Positions 32,447 to 42,467 of a stretch of DNA of 64,000 nt are shown one piece after another. Position numbers and translations under genes: made by a program. Below the pieces are notes generated by a model. The model was not told where the DNA came from, ran no database searches, and saw only the letters and a list, made by a program, of their open reading frames with translations. Position 1 is the first letter of the stretch. The number at the start of each line of letters is the position of its first letter. The stretch covers positions 496,001-560,000 of the forward strand of contig JARGXX010000075.1 in assembly GCA_030374765.1 (NCBI GenBank). Reading direction: 5' to 3'. This DNA is from Agarophyton chilense (Eukaryota; Rhodophyta; Florideophyceae; Gracilariales; Gracilariaceae).

Positions 32447-32805
32447 TACGGTTCGACCTCAGGTGGACTCATGTAGATTATTAATTTAATTTAATTAGTG
32501 TAATAGATTAACACTACAGTGCCAGGGAGATGTCAGCGCCTCGCTAGTAGTATCCACTTGGCTCGAGTGACGCTTCTCCCTTAGAGTACGGTAGGCATCG
32601 TTAGGATACTAAATATTAGTTCTACCCTTTGGTCTTCAAGCCATCGTTTCCGTAGCTCCAACCCGTAGGACTACGCAGTAAACTCCAGCTCATTGCACAA
32701 AGTACTCTGGGAGTGCCGCCGTCAAGGATTCGAACCTTAGGACCCGCTCTACCACGCGACTACCGGTCGAAACCCGTACGCTGACCCACCAGTCACTGTG
32801 TTACA
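32447..32805 (+). repeat. E1 3' LTR, right fragment
   Basis: Starts with the duplicated TACGG and matches the E1 5' LTR to its end at TTACA. AGTAT follows as the E1 target duplication. Confidence 0.93.
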
Positions 32806-32810
32806 AGTAT

Positions 32811-33232
32811 TTCGAACGGTCGAATTCAGATGCATCCAGAATGTTACATATGTCTTCGAGTTTGGCCACGTATGCGCGCCGAACGGCGTAGTTTCGGGTC
32901 CGTTCTATGCTTATTTCTCGAAACTTCGTCAACGCACAAGCTGTGTATTCATAGATGAGCTCATCAAGTATCTCAGGCGGGAGAGTTTGTCGACAAGTTT
33001 GAATCGCACGATACCACGAATTTAATGGTGACATTGACCTTATACGAGTCTCATTGCGCTGATCCGCCCGTTTGTGTGTCAGACTCTTCAGCTGTTTCGG
33101 GGTGTCTTTGAACGGGCCCTTTTTGGACAATTTATACGCCCTGTAGCCCGAATTGGAGGCTTCCGTATATTCGGTTCCCTGGAAGAGGAAGCGCTTTGGC
33201 ACAGCCAAATATCGAACGCAAGAGACGAGCAA
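32811..33232 (-). pseudogene. Open frame truncated by the E1 insertion; possible continuation of the MULE gene
   Basis: A basic frame of about 140 residues with predicted helices, not recognised on its own. It lies between the DDE part of the MULE remnant (upstream on the same strand) and the insertion point. Across the E1 insertion the frame would run eight more codons into 2572-2550 before a stop. It may be part of the MULE transposase or a separate small gene disrupted at its very C-terminus. Confidence 0.35.
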
Positions 33233-33399
33233 CTGCGGTCTATATACATATATATATGTGTGTACCAGACTTGCAGTTTCTCGGTGATATTCATGAATTA
33301 CTTTTCCTGGAATTCATCATGGCGTTCTATGAATATTGCAAATGTCTTAATCTGCGTAAGTTAAACAGGTACTTCGACATATCATCACACCAACTAACT

Positions 33400-34373
33400 C
33401 TTCCTATTTGTGCGCACCATGCCGCACGGTCTTCACTTGGTTCTGATTGATTTGCCACTCGTCAAGCACAATGAACGACTTTTCGAAGGCTTTTTCCGTC
33501 GCCGCTATACAAGCCGCACTCTGATCCATGGTTACGAGTGCTGGGGAAATTAGGATCATGGACTTAAACTCCAAAAGTACTTCTACAAATCTGCTCCTGT
33601 CTCTCCACTAATGAACCCCACAGAGAAGGTTAAAGCAAAGCTGTCGCTTGTTCTTCTATTAATAATTATTGGAGGACAACAACAGCGGTTCGCGAATGCT
33701 TTACAATCAACAGATACACAGGGCACCTTACAGAACGATTTGTAGTCCTCGATCTATTAGTCAAAGGCCCAGCAAGCCGACGTCATGCGACTCTCCGAGT
33801 CGTGACTGATATAATATCTATTCTCAACGTCGTCTTGATTCAAAGCCACCAAAGCTTTATACAGTTTGGTGCATTCTAATTACTTTGGGTTGCTATACAG
33901 GGTCTATATCCAATCTTCTTGGGTACTGATTCTGGATTTATGAAAATGTTATATTTGTCTTTCAGATACCTCGCAGTATCTGGAAGAGACATGTGAAGGT
34001 TGTTTGGTTTATGTATTGCCTCTCTGCGAAGTTTGGGAGGCAAATTTCTAATTGCAGCTCTGTTACTGGAGGGGGGATGATTGTACATGGCGTGTCTGAA
34101 GTCTCCCACATGGGATCTACATTTATCTTGTTTCGCTCGGTCTAGTGTTTTTATAGTCATAGAATAATAACAACACATATCCTTTCACTTCTCGTTATAC
34201 GTTTTAAACTTCAAGATGCTCTTCTTGAGAATGCGAATGTCACTAGCTACCCCAGTGTTCCGTTGTTTTTCCTTTTCACCCGGGGAGATTTCGGTCCTAC
34301 ACCTTAAGTTGTAGCCCATGCTCTCTGCAATGAACTGAGCCTCTTTGATGACCCCACTTCCCGGAGCATTCAC
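33400..34373 (-). pseudogene. Mutator-like (MULE/FAR1-type) transposase remnant, N-terminal and DDE part
   Basis: In minus-strand order I see a FAR1-like start (34373-34185, F-I-A-E-S-M-G-Y), then Y-N-H-P-P-S followed by R-N-L-P-P-K-L-R near 34090-34030. Next come Y-Y-I-S-H-D...C-W-A-F-D, V-S-V-D-C-K-A-F near 33711-33694 (first catalytic Asp position) and V-G-F-I-S-G-E-T-G. M-D-Q-S-A-A...W-Q-I-N-Q-N near 33535-33450 is the second Asp and the W-H-I-N-K-N-like block. These are the hallmarks of MULE transposases in order. Several stops and at least one frame change show it is dead. The matching SWIM finger lies at 1.5 kb on the same strand. Confidence 0.75.
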
Positions 34374-36200
34374 GGGCAGGCTTCAGAAGTACGCGATAAC
34401 GGCCGCTTTAAAAAAGTCATTGACGGCGTAGTCTTCTTCATTATCGCCTATGTCACTACCCTTTCTTCTTCCACATTCTTCTTTGCATTCCGAAAACGCT
34501 GTGGCGTTTGAAATCTGTATCTCTTCCTTGCTTGGAACATTGATGAGCTCGGTAGGTAAATCTTCGTCATCATCGACAGATAAAAATCGTTCGATGAGCT
34601 CAGAAACTCCTTCTCATTCCGTGCACGGAAGCCTTTCGACTATTAACTTTGTCCCGTCGTCCTCGTCCTCAGCTATTTTACAAATAAGATTCTTCCGCTG
34701 CTGAGAACTAAAGTTCAGCACTGGGTTCGAGGTTTTGTCAATCTCTTCCACCTTCCATGTTGTCAAAGATTTCGAAAATATGCGCACGTAAATAGCGCCA
34801 ACATTAACTTCACTGAAATGGGCTCCATCAGCGTTTTTTACGCCACCCACATCTCTTCTTTCTATATCTCCCTCAACATATAAGCTTTCTTTCTCCTCTG
34901 GCCTTTCGAAGTGGGTTAAATCTCTCAACCCCAATGGAAGTGTGTGTACAACTTCGCTCATACTGCATGCTAATGGTCGTGGAGCTGGAGGAGCGCCTGT
35001 TATGTTTGCAATTAGCATCCCGGACTGCAGGGGCCTGGCCTGTGAAGACCTTGACTCTGTAAGTGCAGATGGACATTGGGGAGGGCTTCGAAAAGGTAGA
35101 AATCCAATATTAGAACCTTTTAGTATAGTACTTACATCCTGGAAGAGAGTTACAGTCTCTGAAGTCTGCCTTCTTACTTCCACAAATGTTGAGACCTCAC
35201 GGCAGCATTTCTTGTACAACGATTCCCAGTAATCTTGGTTCTTTCCCTTCTTTTTGTCCTTCCAGGTATTTAAGCGCTAATTCATGGTGTCCTTAAGCGC
35301 ATTGCACAGCTGCTGGATGTCTTCTTCGTTCAGCGAAAGAAAATAATGTGAATGGTTGAGATTCAAAGAATCATTCCAGTTCGCGTTAAGACTCTTTAGC
35401 CACACCATGATTTTGGGTTGACGTGAACTGTAGAATTTGGTATGCCTTGAACGGCGAAACCGGGCGTTCATAAAACGATGATTATCTTTCGTACGACGTA
35501 AGACATACCTGAAATAATGTATGCCGTACATATATCCTGTGCTGTGGCGAAAAGCATGAATCAAACCAGCACATCATCTACCTTTCTATTTAGATGCATG
35601 GAGCCCTTCTGTTATTTAAGACGTAGGAAGAAAATCATATTCATGCCTCTAACATTTGATTTTGCATCGATTTGCCTGAACATATCCTTTAGGACTATAT
35701 CTATGACGTTCTTTCCAACCCAAAAGCTTTCCAGAAATCTAATCATCCGTACTGACTTGATGTGAGGCACCAAAGACAAATTGGCGTTCATATAATGCGC
35801 AATTGATCTTGTTCTCGTCAGTTGTGCTGTTTGCCTGTCTTGGACTCAAGAGATATCCACATTTGGCGTAGAAATTACAATACTGGTGACAGTTTCTTCA
35901 TCATCCTCGTCACAATTGACCTCTCTCACTGGTGTAACCCCAACAGTAGGTTTCATGTTTTTGTTAGAGGAGTAGTAAGGACAGAAAATGTTCATTACTT
36001 TCGATTTTACTTCATCCCCATTGGTCACAGCCGTGAATATCTCCAATGTTGGATCTTCCTTGAGAAAAGACTCACGCATTCCGAACCCAAGCATAGAACT
36101 GTCCGTCTTCAAAGATTTCAGGATTTTCTGTTTTCAATATGGAGATCCAATCGCTTTGGTACGTCATTTCACATCTTCTTAAGGCGCCGGTAAAGCACCG
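34374..36200 (-). other. Cluster of broken minus-strand frames, not recognised
   Basis: Frames at 36112-35846, 35564-35277 and 35219-34614 (201 aa) lie on the same strand as the MULE remnant and just upstream of it. None has a motif I recognise. The 201-aa piece has an acidic C-terminal end. They could be a second, decayed gene of the MULE, a captured host fragment, or an older pseudogene. Positions between them are closed by stops. Confidence 0.35.
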
Positions 36201-37253
36201 AAAGCTGTGAGCTGCTTACTGATTTGAACGACTTATTTGGAGCAAATCCAGTGTCTACGGCCAACTAAGTTGTAACAGCAATAAAATGACAGCCGCAACT
36301 AAATGACTCAAGTGTTTTTCAAAACCTCAGACGCTGAGAAAGTAGTTTCTCTTCGAAAAGTAAGGATATGCGTTTACAGTCTAGAATAATATACAGAAAA
36401 GCTTGTTTGAAGAATTGCATGACATTTTTGAGACGTTTTCAGTTAAGAGTATTCCCAAAATAGACTGTTGGTTGCTCTGTAAGATCATTTTTGGAACGCA
36501 TAAACCTGTCGTGGCCACATGTGCCACGTGTTTAGGGTTACACCGTCGTCGCCACTGCCGACCGCTGCGTCACCCGGTTCGATTCCGAGGTGCGCGGGTC
36601 TTGGCGCTGCGCACGGTGCACTTATAATGACCCATTCGGGGTCCGCCCTAAAGTAAATGAGGTAGCATCGCCTTGCCGACATTTCTAGCCCTCACAAAAC
36701 CGTTTCCAGATTATAACACTTCATCTCTGTCTATTCCGATTGATGGGAACCAACAATGTGTGTATATTGCGTTTGTTTCCAGTCGTATTCACAGTAAATA
36801 AAATTTTGCAGATTGGAAAGAAACGCTTTACGCTGCGAATTGAAAGCTGATAGGCATATAGAGTACCATCATAGAGCCACGTCTGTGTCGGTTGTACAGA
36901 AACAAACACCAGAAAGTGGTTTTATGTCCATTAAATGTGCGGTAGAGAAAAGAATTACAGTGGGGTGGAGGAGGGGAATGGCTTGAAGTAGGAGACAATA
37001 TGTGGAAGGAGAGGACGAACAACGACCATGTCGTCGCTGACGCTTCTCGTTTGAACTTTTGGCGCGCACATTGACGTCGCACGCAGTGAGTTGATTGGGT
37101 GGTCTTGTAACGTCGGGCACGCCGTGTCGATTCGGCACTTGCCCCACAAGTGTGCTTTGTGATGATGTTCAAGTTGGCCGTACAGTGTGAAAGTAGCGCA
37201 ATGTCGCTGGGGTGCCACACAATAACTTGAGTTGCGCAAAAAGCGGGCGCCGC
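36201..37253. other. Intergenic; no gene recognised
   Basis: AT-richer sequence that changes to GC-rich towards the PRP4-like gene. A GGTTCGATTCC box at about 36577 resembles a tRNA T-arm but no acceptor stem pairs around it. Confidence 0.5.
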
Positions 37254-38648
37254 ATGGAGGGGGCGTGCCACGCGCGCGAGCAGCAGCAGCTCGTGCCCAC
37301 TGACGACACCGCCGTACGCGCCGCGCTGCGCCGCCGCCGCCACCCCGTCTGTCTCTTCGGCGAGGATGCGTACGACCGTCGCGCCCGCCTCCGCGCTCTC
37401 TACGCCGCCGCCGTCGCCGTCGCCGCCGCCTCGCCGCCGTCCTCGCCGCCGTCCTCGCCGCCGTCCTCGCCGCCGTCTTCCTCGCCGCCTTCCGCGCCCC
37501 CGGCGCCGCGCGACGACGGCGCGCCCGCGACCGAGTTCTACACCGAGGGCGCGCCGCGCCTGCGCCAGCTGCGCGTGGCCGTGGCGCGCGCGTCGTTGCG
37601 CGCCGCCGCCGCGCGTCTGCGAGCCGAGCGCGCGCGCAGTGGAGACGCAGACGCCGCCGCGCGGTGGCGTTGTCGCGATGCCGTCGTGCTGGAACAAGTG
37701 CGTCGCGCCGCGTCCATAGCGTCGCACGCGGCCGGAACACGCCCGCTGTCGGCCGCGTGCTACTGTGTCACCGAGCGACACGGCGACCTCGTCGTCACCG
37801 CCGACTGGGCCGGCGAGCTGCGCGTCTGGCGCCAGACACACGGCTCCGACGCCCCCGCCACGCTGCTCGCCACGCTTCCGCTGCATGAGGGCCGCGTGTC
37901 GGCCGCGCGCTTTCGCGCCGGTCTGCTCACTACTGCGTCGGCTGACGGCACCGCCGTCGTGTGCGAGCTTCGCGACACTGGCTTTGAGCGAGTTGCCACG
38001 CTTGTGGCACATCGCGCACGCGTGACGGATGCGCGCGTGTGTCCGGTGCGACGCTCAATGGTTGCAACGGCCGCGCTGGACGGCGACTTGTGTCTGTGGG
38101 ATGGCGATGTGTGCGTGTTACGTCAACACACCGGCCATTGTGGCGGCGTGTTCGCCCTCGCCTTTCACCACGATGGCGGACTGCTTGCGTCTGCTGGTTG
38201 CGACGCCGCCCTTCGTTTGTGGGACATGCGCTCGGGGCGCGCCGTACGCACTCTGCCCAACGCGCACGCCGACGCGCTTACGGCCGCGCACTTTGTGCCG
38301 CGCGCCTCGTGGCTCGTGTCCGCGGGAAAGGACCACTGCGTGCGAGTGTGGGACGTGCGTACCATGCGCGTGTTGTATACCGTTGCGGCGCACGCTAACG
38401 TCGTCTCCGACCTTGCGCTCGATGAACACGGCCATGTGCTGTTTTCGGCCGGGTTCGACTGCTGTGTCAAGGCGTGGGCGCTGCAGCGCGAGTGCGCCCT
38501 GGTTGCGTGCTGGCCGCGCTTCGACGACAAGATCCTCGCCCTGGCCTGTCGTCCCGACGCCTCCCGCGTCGTCGCCGCCTGCTACGACAAGACTTGGCGC
38601 CTGTGGGGCTGCCCCACGCGCCCTCCTCCCCCCGATCACTCTGCCTAG
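37254..38648 (+). CDS. PRPF4: PRP4/PRPF4-like U4/U6 snRNP WD40 protein (464 aa)
   Basis: The N-terminus has the splicing-factor motif of PRP4 proteins: V-P-T-D-D-T-A-V-R-A-A-L-R, then H-P-V-C-L-F-G-E-D and R-R-A-R-L-R (about residues 13-50). A low-complexity Ala/Pro/Ser linker follows, encoded by tandem TCGCCGCCGTCC-like units at about 37430-37490. About seven WD40 repeats then run to the end, with W-D and W-R-L-W-G closures, for example R-L-W-D-M-R and R-V-W-D-V-R. In other eukaryotes the protein holds the U4/U6 part of the tri-snRNP with PRP3. The start is the first ATG of the frame, 12 codons before the motif. The gene is intronless and strongly GC-rich, unlike most of the window. Confidence 0.9.
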   Translation: MEGACHAREQQQLVPTDDTAVRAALRRRRHPVCLFGEDAYDRRARLRALYAAAVAVAAASPPSSPPSSPPSSPPSSSPPSAPPAPRDDGAPATEFYTEGAPRLRQLRVAVARASLRAAAARLRAERARSGDADAAARWRCRDAVVLEQVRRAASIASHAAGTRPLSAACYCVTERHGDLVVTADWAGELRVWRQTHGSDAPATLLATLPLHEGRVSAARFRAGLLTTASADGTAVVCELRDTGFERVATLVAHRARVTDARVCPVRRSMVATAALDGDLCLWDGDVCVLRQHTGHCGGVFALAFHHDGGLLASAGCDAALRLWDMRSGRAVRTLPNAHADALTAAHFVPRASWLVSAGKDHCVRVWDVRTMRVLYTVAAHANVVSDLALDEHGHVLFSAGFDCCVKAWALQRECALVACWPRFDDKILALACRPDASRVVAACYDKTWRLWGCPTRPPPPDHSA

Positions 38649-38852
38649 TAGTAAAAACTGCCTAGTACAGTAGCCCTCCCAACCGCGTGCGCCCCCCCCC
38701 TTTAAATCGAGTCCCCATTTCAGTCCTTCCCCCTCGTCCACCGACGCTCCACCCGCTCCTCCCCCCCCCCCCCCCCCCCCCTCCAACTCCTCAATACGCT
38801 CCCCCCTCCCCCTCCCTCTCCCTCTCCCTCTCCCTCCCTCCGGGCCCACCCC
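38649..38852. other. Short C-rich spacer
   Basis: 204 bp between two same-strand genes. It holds a run of 21 C (38761-38781) and CTCCCT-type pyrimidine repeats just before the next ATG, probably in its 5' leader. Confidence 0.7.
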
Positions 38853-41800
38853 ATGGACCACTCCCCGCTCCGCGCCCTGTGGCACTTTCCAGCCACCACC
38901 GCCGCGCTGGCGCTGCTGTCCGAGCCGCTGTCGTTTCCGCCCCCCTCGCCGTCCGCGCTCGAGACCGCCCTGCACCGCCCCGCCGAGCACTCCGCCCTGC
39001 TCGCCGATCTCCACGGCCGTCTGCTGGGGCTCTCGCTCGGCCGCTCGGCCGCCACCAAGTGGCTCACCGCCACCGCCCGCTTCGTGCGCACCCACGCCGC
39101 CCACTTCACCCACGCCCTGGCCGCCTGTGTCGGCTGCGACGCCCCGCACCACTCGCCCCAATGCCCACCCGTCTTCCCCACCGACGAGCCCGCCTACGCC
39201 CGCCTTCCCGTCGTCGCCCGACTGCTCGTGCTGCACACCGTCGCCGAGCTCGTCATCGCCCACCACGACACGCTGCTGTCCGCCGGCACTTTCAACAACC
39301 TTGCCCTCCATCGCCTCCGCCTCGCCCCCTTCGCCACCGACGCCGTCGGAAACGCCTACTGGTACTTTGACGATTGCGAGCGCGTCTACCGCGAACCGTC
39401 GCACGCAGCCCGCGAAAACGCCCAAAAGCTGCTCCACGCCCAACAGCACGCCCGCGAAAAACACGCCCAGCGCCAGCAAAAGGAGCACAGGCGACGTGTC
39501 GCCCAACAGAAGAAGCTCGACCAGCAGAAGAGAAAGGAGGAAAGGCTCCGCAGAAACGCCCAAAAGTGGGCCCCCAGGGTCGCCGCGTCGCGCGTCACCC
39601 GCGCCGCAAAACGCGCCCAAACCGCCCAGTCCGAGCCACAACCGCACCTCCAACAACAACAACAACAACAACAACAACCACAGCAGCAGCAGAAAACCCC
39701 CGCTGCCAGCAGATCGTCTACACGGCGCAAGCGATCGTCTGCCCCCGCAGAGCCCCAGGTGGAACTCGCCTCGCAATCATCGAGTCGAACAGGCTCCGCC
39801 CCGCCGCCGGAGCTGCAGCCGCATAGTCTTGACCACCAGCGCGAGCACGCTCCCGCCAGAGGCCGCAGAGGTCGTCGGCGGAACGCCCCAGCCGACCCGC
39901 CCACCCACAGAGCATCGAAAAGGCCTCGCAACACCGAACCTGCCTTCTCCGACCCGCATCTGCGCGTGTGCACCCAGTGGCAGCTTTTGACCTCCGATGC
40001 GGCCAGCCTGCGCGACATCATCCACCGGTTCAACGGAGATGAACACCCGTCGCCCGCGGAGCGCGCGCTGGTCAGGAAGCTCACCGAGCACATTCTGCCA
40101 GAAATTGAGCAACTCGAAGCCAAGAGAAGACGCGAGCTCGAAAAGAAGCAGCGAGCCGAATTCATGATGATGAACCAGAAACGCTCCTCCAGAGTGCAGG
40201 CCATCACCGAGCGAAAGCAGATGCAGGCGAGACAAGCAGCGCAGCGAGAGGAACAGCAGCGCTTTGAAGAAGAACGCATCGCTGCCCATAACGCCAAAAT
40301 AGCCAACACCCTCGCCCTCGAGGAAAAGGAGCAGAGCAATGACATTATGCTGGCAAGAAACAGGTTTGGCCTCGAGCACCAAGTAGCGAGAGATGAAGAA
40401 CAGATTCAAAAGAACGAGGTGCGAACAAACAAGCTTCTTGCTGTCCAGGTGCGCAGGAGCTCGCGCTCCACAAGGGGTGTGCGCAGCGCCTCGAAAGAGC
40501 GTGTTGAGCACTCCGAGCACACCGGAGACGTCAAAGACGAGATCCCGTCCGCCGTAGCGAAGCACGAGGCTGAATCAACTCTCAACACCGCAATGTCAGA
40601 GTCCGCAGAGCGCAGCGAAAAGAAGCGCCCGGAAACGGAACAATCGCTGGCACCTGAAGAGACATCTCAGTTTGAGCAAAAGACTTCAGTCTCGGCTGAT
40701 GGACTCGCTGGCAGCCAGCACGCCAAAAGAACGGAAAACGGGGCGTTTTCGGAGAGCCCCAAGGCCGTCCCCGCAGAATCGGTTTCAAAGACAAGCAGCG
40801 GCAGCGGCAGGAAGTCCGAGCACGTGGAGAGGATTTCCAGTTGTCCTCTGGAGACTGCGGTTGGGAAGGAATATCAATGGGACTATAATCACGACGATGG
40901 TATGCCTGTTTTTGTTCTCGACAAGTTCTTTTTTGCGTATCGCGAAAACTTTGGCGATGCCCCCTTGGAAGAGAGCGAGTTTCGAGGAGCTGACATGTTT
41001 GGACTGGGGGTGCTCATACCCCCGTCACGGTCTGAGCCGCAAGCATCTCGGGTGGAGATTCCGTCAATCATGGACTGGGTTATTGAATATGGATCGAGCC
41101 CAAAATTGTGGGTCAAGTCCAAACGCGCGTGGTACGAACTGCGTAGCCCGGCAGTTGAATACCGTGAGGTGTTCGCAACGGCTCGGCGAAAGTATGAACT
41201 ATGTGTGAGAATTGCTATAATCGGCGAGACAATGAGAGGCTCGCAGTTGGATTACGATTCCATCATTAGCTTTCTTGGCATGCGCTACGGGGACATGAAG
41301 TCGTACAGGGAGGCTGATGTTTTAGAAGAGAGGATGTTCATAATGGCGCAAATGGCAACCCTGAACAGGCGCTCATTGCAGCATTCGGGTTTCATAAAAT
41401 CTTTGAACAAAAAGATCCGAGAGGACAAGAGAAGGGAACATCTTGCCCGAGCTCGAGTGCGGTCGCAGAAGGCGACAGCTGCTGCCGATGAGATGGGCGA
41501 TGTGCAAGATGGACCGGACTCAAGGCAATCCCCAGAGCCTGTCGTCAAAGAACAAAGTCCAAAGATAACTCTGAAAGAAAGCGCTGATTCTGATGCCGGG
41601 GCCGCAGTTGCACCCAGAGAGAAAGAGGAAATGGCTGCTCCGAAGAAACGGAGGCGGCGACCAAGTTCGACTGGAAAGGTGGCTGTGCCGCGAGCAGTCT
41701 CAAGTATAATGACAAGTCTGTTAAATGCTGCGACAAAGTCATCCAAGCCAGCTCGGAAGCGAAAGAGGGCGACTGCTGCGCGGAACGGAGCCCCAACTTC

Positions 41801-42467
41801 GAAATCATTGAAGCGTGAAGCGGATTCGCTTCAAGGAATCGCCTCTCATGAAAAGGGACCCACAGTGCCAAAGGACAGAACTGTTACAAGTGCCGCAGCT
41901 CCCAATCAGGAGTTCTCAAACGGCTCCAATGTAAAGAAATGTGAGCTGCAGCTTGGTACCTCCCAAGTTAATCCGAACGCGTCGGTTTTAGAGCCACAGG
42001 TACCAAAGAAATTGGACCCCGCATCGACGGATCGTAAGAGTTCTTTCCACCGACCGGAAAACGGAAAGACTGTACCAGAGACAAAGAGCGGCCCTACCGT
42101 CGTGAATGGAGAACACACACCGACACCCACTAAACACGAAGCAAAATTGATAGAAGCCAAGCCCATGTGCAACGGACTATTGAAAGGAAAAGAAATGCAC
42201 GATTTCTGTCGTACGGAAAAAGAAGCTCCTCAAGGCCGGTCGCATGTTCCGAGCTTCGAAACGAACGGGATGACATTGCACCGAACGAAGGATATCGTCG
42301 CCAAAACAAACAAGAATCATCCCAATCATCACGCCAGTGATTCTCGAAACTGCAAGGCGGCCGACCGCTTTGCAATCGAACACGCAAGCGAAAAGACAGG
42401 CGCTTTGTCCAGGAACCCCGAAGTGAACGGAGTTTGTGACCCCGAACCTCGAGCTACGAGTCGGTGA
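38853..42467 (+). CDS. DDT/WHIM-type chromatin-remodelling protein, long disordered tail (1204 aa)
   Basis: The N-terminal ~200 residues look like a DDT domain, a helical bundle of ISWI-type remodelling partners (CECR2, RSF1, BAZ families). It is followed by the WHIM1-like end L-A-P-F-A-T-D-A-V-G-N-A-Y-W-Y-F and R-V-Y-R-E near residue 180. A long Gln/Arg/Lys-rich coil follows (about 185-240), then a poly-Gln stretch from a CAA repeat at 39651-39678. A second conserved helical part lies at about 370-540 (W-Q-L-L-T...E-H-I-L-P-E-I-E). Another ordered part lies at about 670-870 with many Trp and Tyr. The last ~330 residues are Lys/Ser/Pro-rich and look disordered. I see no bromodomain or PHD finger, so it is not a full CECR2. 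The 5' third is very GC-rich and the 3' part is not. Confidence 0.7.
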   Translation: MDHSPLRALWHFPATTAALALLSEPLSFPPPSPSALETALHRPAEHSALLADLHGRLLGLSLGRSAATKWLTATARFVRTHAAHFTHALAACVGCDAPHHSPQCPPVFPTDEPAYARLPVVARLLVLHTVAELVIAHHDTLLSAGTFNNLALHRLRLAPFATDAVGNAYWYFDDCERVYREPSHAARENAQKLLHAQQHAREKHAQRQQKEHRRRVAQQKKLDQQKRKEERLRRNAQKWAPRVAASRVTRAAKRAQTAQSEPQPHLQQQQQQQQQPQQQQKTPAASRSSTRRKRSSAPAEPQVELASQSSSRTGSAPPPELQPHSLDHQREHAPARGRRGRRRNAPADPPTHRASKRPRNTEPAFSDPHLRVCTQWQLLTSDAASLRDIIHRFNGDEHPSPAERALVRKLTEHILPEIEQLEAKRRRELEKKQRAEFMMMNQKRSSRVQAITERKQMQARQAAQREEQQRFEEERIAAHNAKIANTLALEEKEQSNDIMLARNRFGLEHQVARDEEQIQKNEVRTNKLLAVQVRRSSRSTRGVRSASKERVEHSEHTGDVKDEIPSAVAKHEAESTLNTAMSESAERSEKKRPETEQSLAPEETSQFEQKTSVSADGLAGSQHAKRTENGAFSESPKAVPAESVSKTSSGSGRKSEHVERISSCPLETAVGKEYQWDYNHDDGMPVFVLDKFFFAYRENFGDAPLEESEFRGADMFGLGVLIPPSRSEPQASRVEIPSIMDWVIEYGSSPKLWVKSKRAWYELRSPAVEYREVFATARRKYELCVRIAIIGETMRGSQLDYDSIISFLGMRYGDMKSYREADVLEERMFIMAQMATLNRRSLQHSGFIKSLNKKIREDKRREHLARARVRSQKATAAADEMGDVQDGPDSRQSPEPVVKEQSPKITLKESADSDAGAAVAPREKEEMAAPKKRRRRPSSTGKVAVPRAVSSIMTSLLNAATKSSKPARKRKRATAARNGAPTSKSLKREADSLQGIASHEKGPTVPKDRTVTSAAAPNQEFSNGSNVKKCELQLGTSQVNPNASVLEPQVPKKLDPASTDRKSSFHRPENGKTVPETKSGPTVVNGEHTPTPTKHEAKLIEAKPMCNGLLKGKEMHDFCRTEKEAPQGRSHVPSFETNGMTLHRTKDIVAKTNKNHPNHHASDSRNCKAADRFAIEHASEKTGALSRNPEVNGVCDPEPRATSR

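Larger units (their letters stand above)
2578..32805 (+). mobile_element. E1: outer Ty3/gypsy LTR retrotransposon, decayed, split by E2
   Basis: This is the oldest element of the stack. Its 5' LTR (2578-3022) and interrupted 3' LTR (11091-11167 plus 32452-32805) begin TGTGAA and end TTACG/TTACA. The 5-bp direct repeat AGTAT flanks it at 2573-2577 and 32806-32810. A primer-binding sequence follows the 5' LTR and a polypurine tract precedes the 3' LTR. Its own length without E2 is about 8.95 kb. Gag, protease, reverse transcriptase, RNase H, integrase and chromodomain are all recognisable on the plus strand but broken by many stops and frameshifts. LTR copies differ at roughly 10% by hand count. 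E2 sits at 11168-32446 in the 3' LTR, flanked by TACGG. Confidence 0.93.

Noticed and set aside
36560-36620. GGTTCGATTCC box resembling a tRNA T-arm
   Set aside because: No acceptor stem pairs around it and one T-stem position mismatches, so no tRNA gene is supported.
36828-38012. Minus-strand Arg/Gly-rich frames over the PRP4 gene
   Set aside because: Shadow of the GC-rich coding sequence and its CCG repeats.
38118-39776. Long minus-strand frame of 552 codons opposite the PRP4 and DDT genes
   Set aside because: Gly-rich shadow frame created by high GC; the plus-strand genes have recognisable domains.
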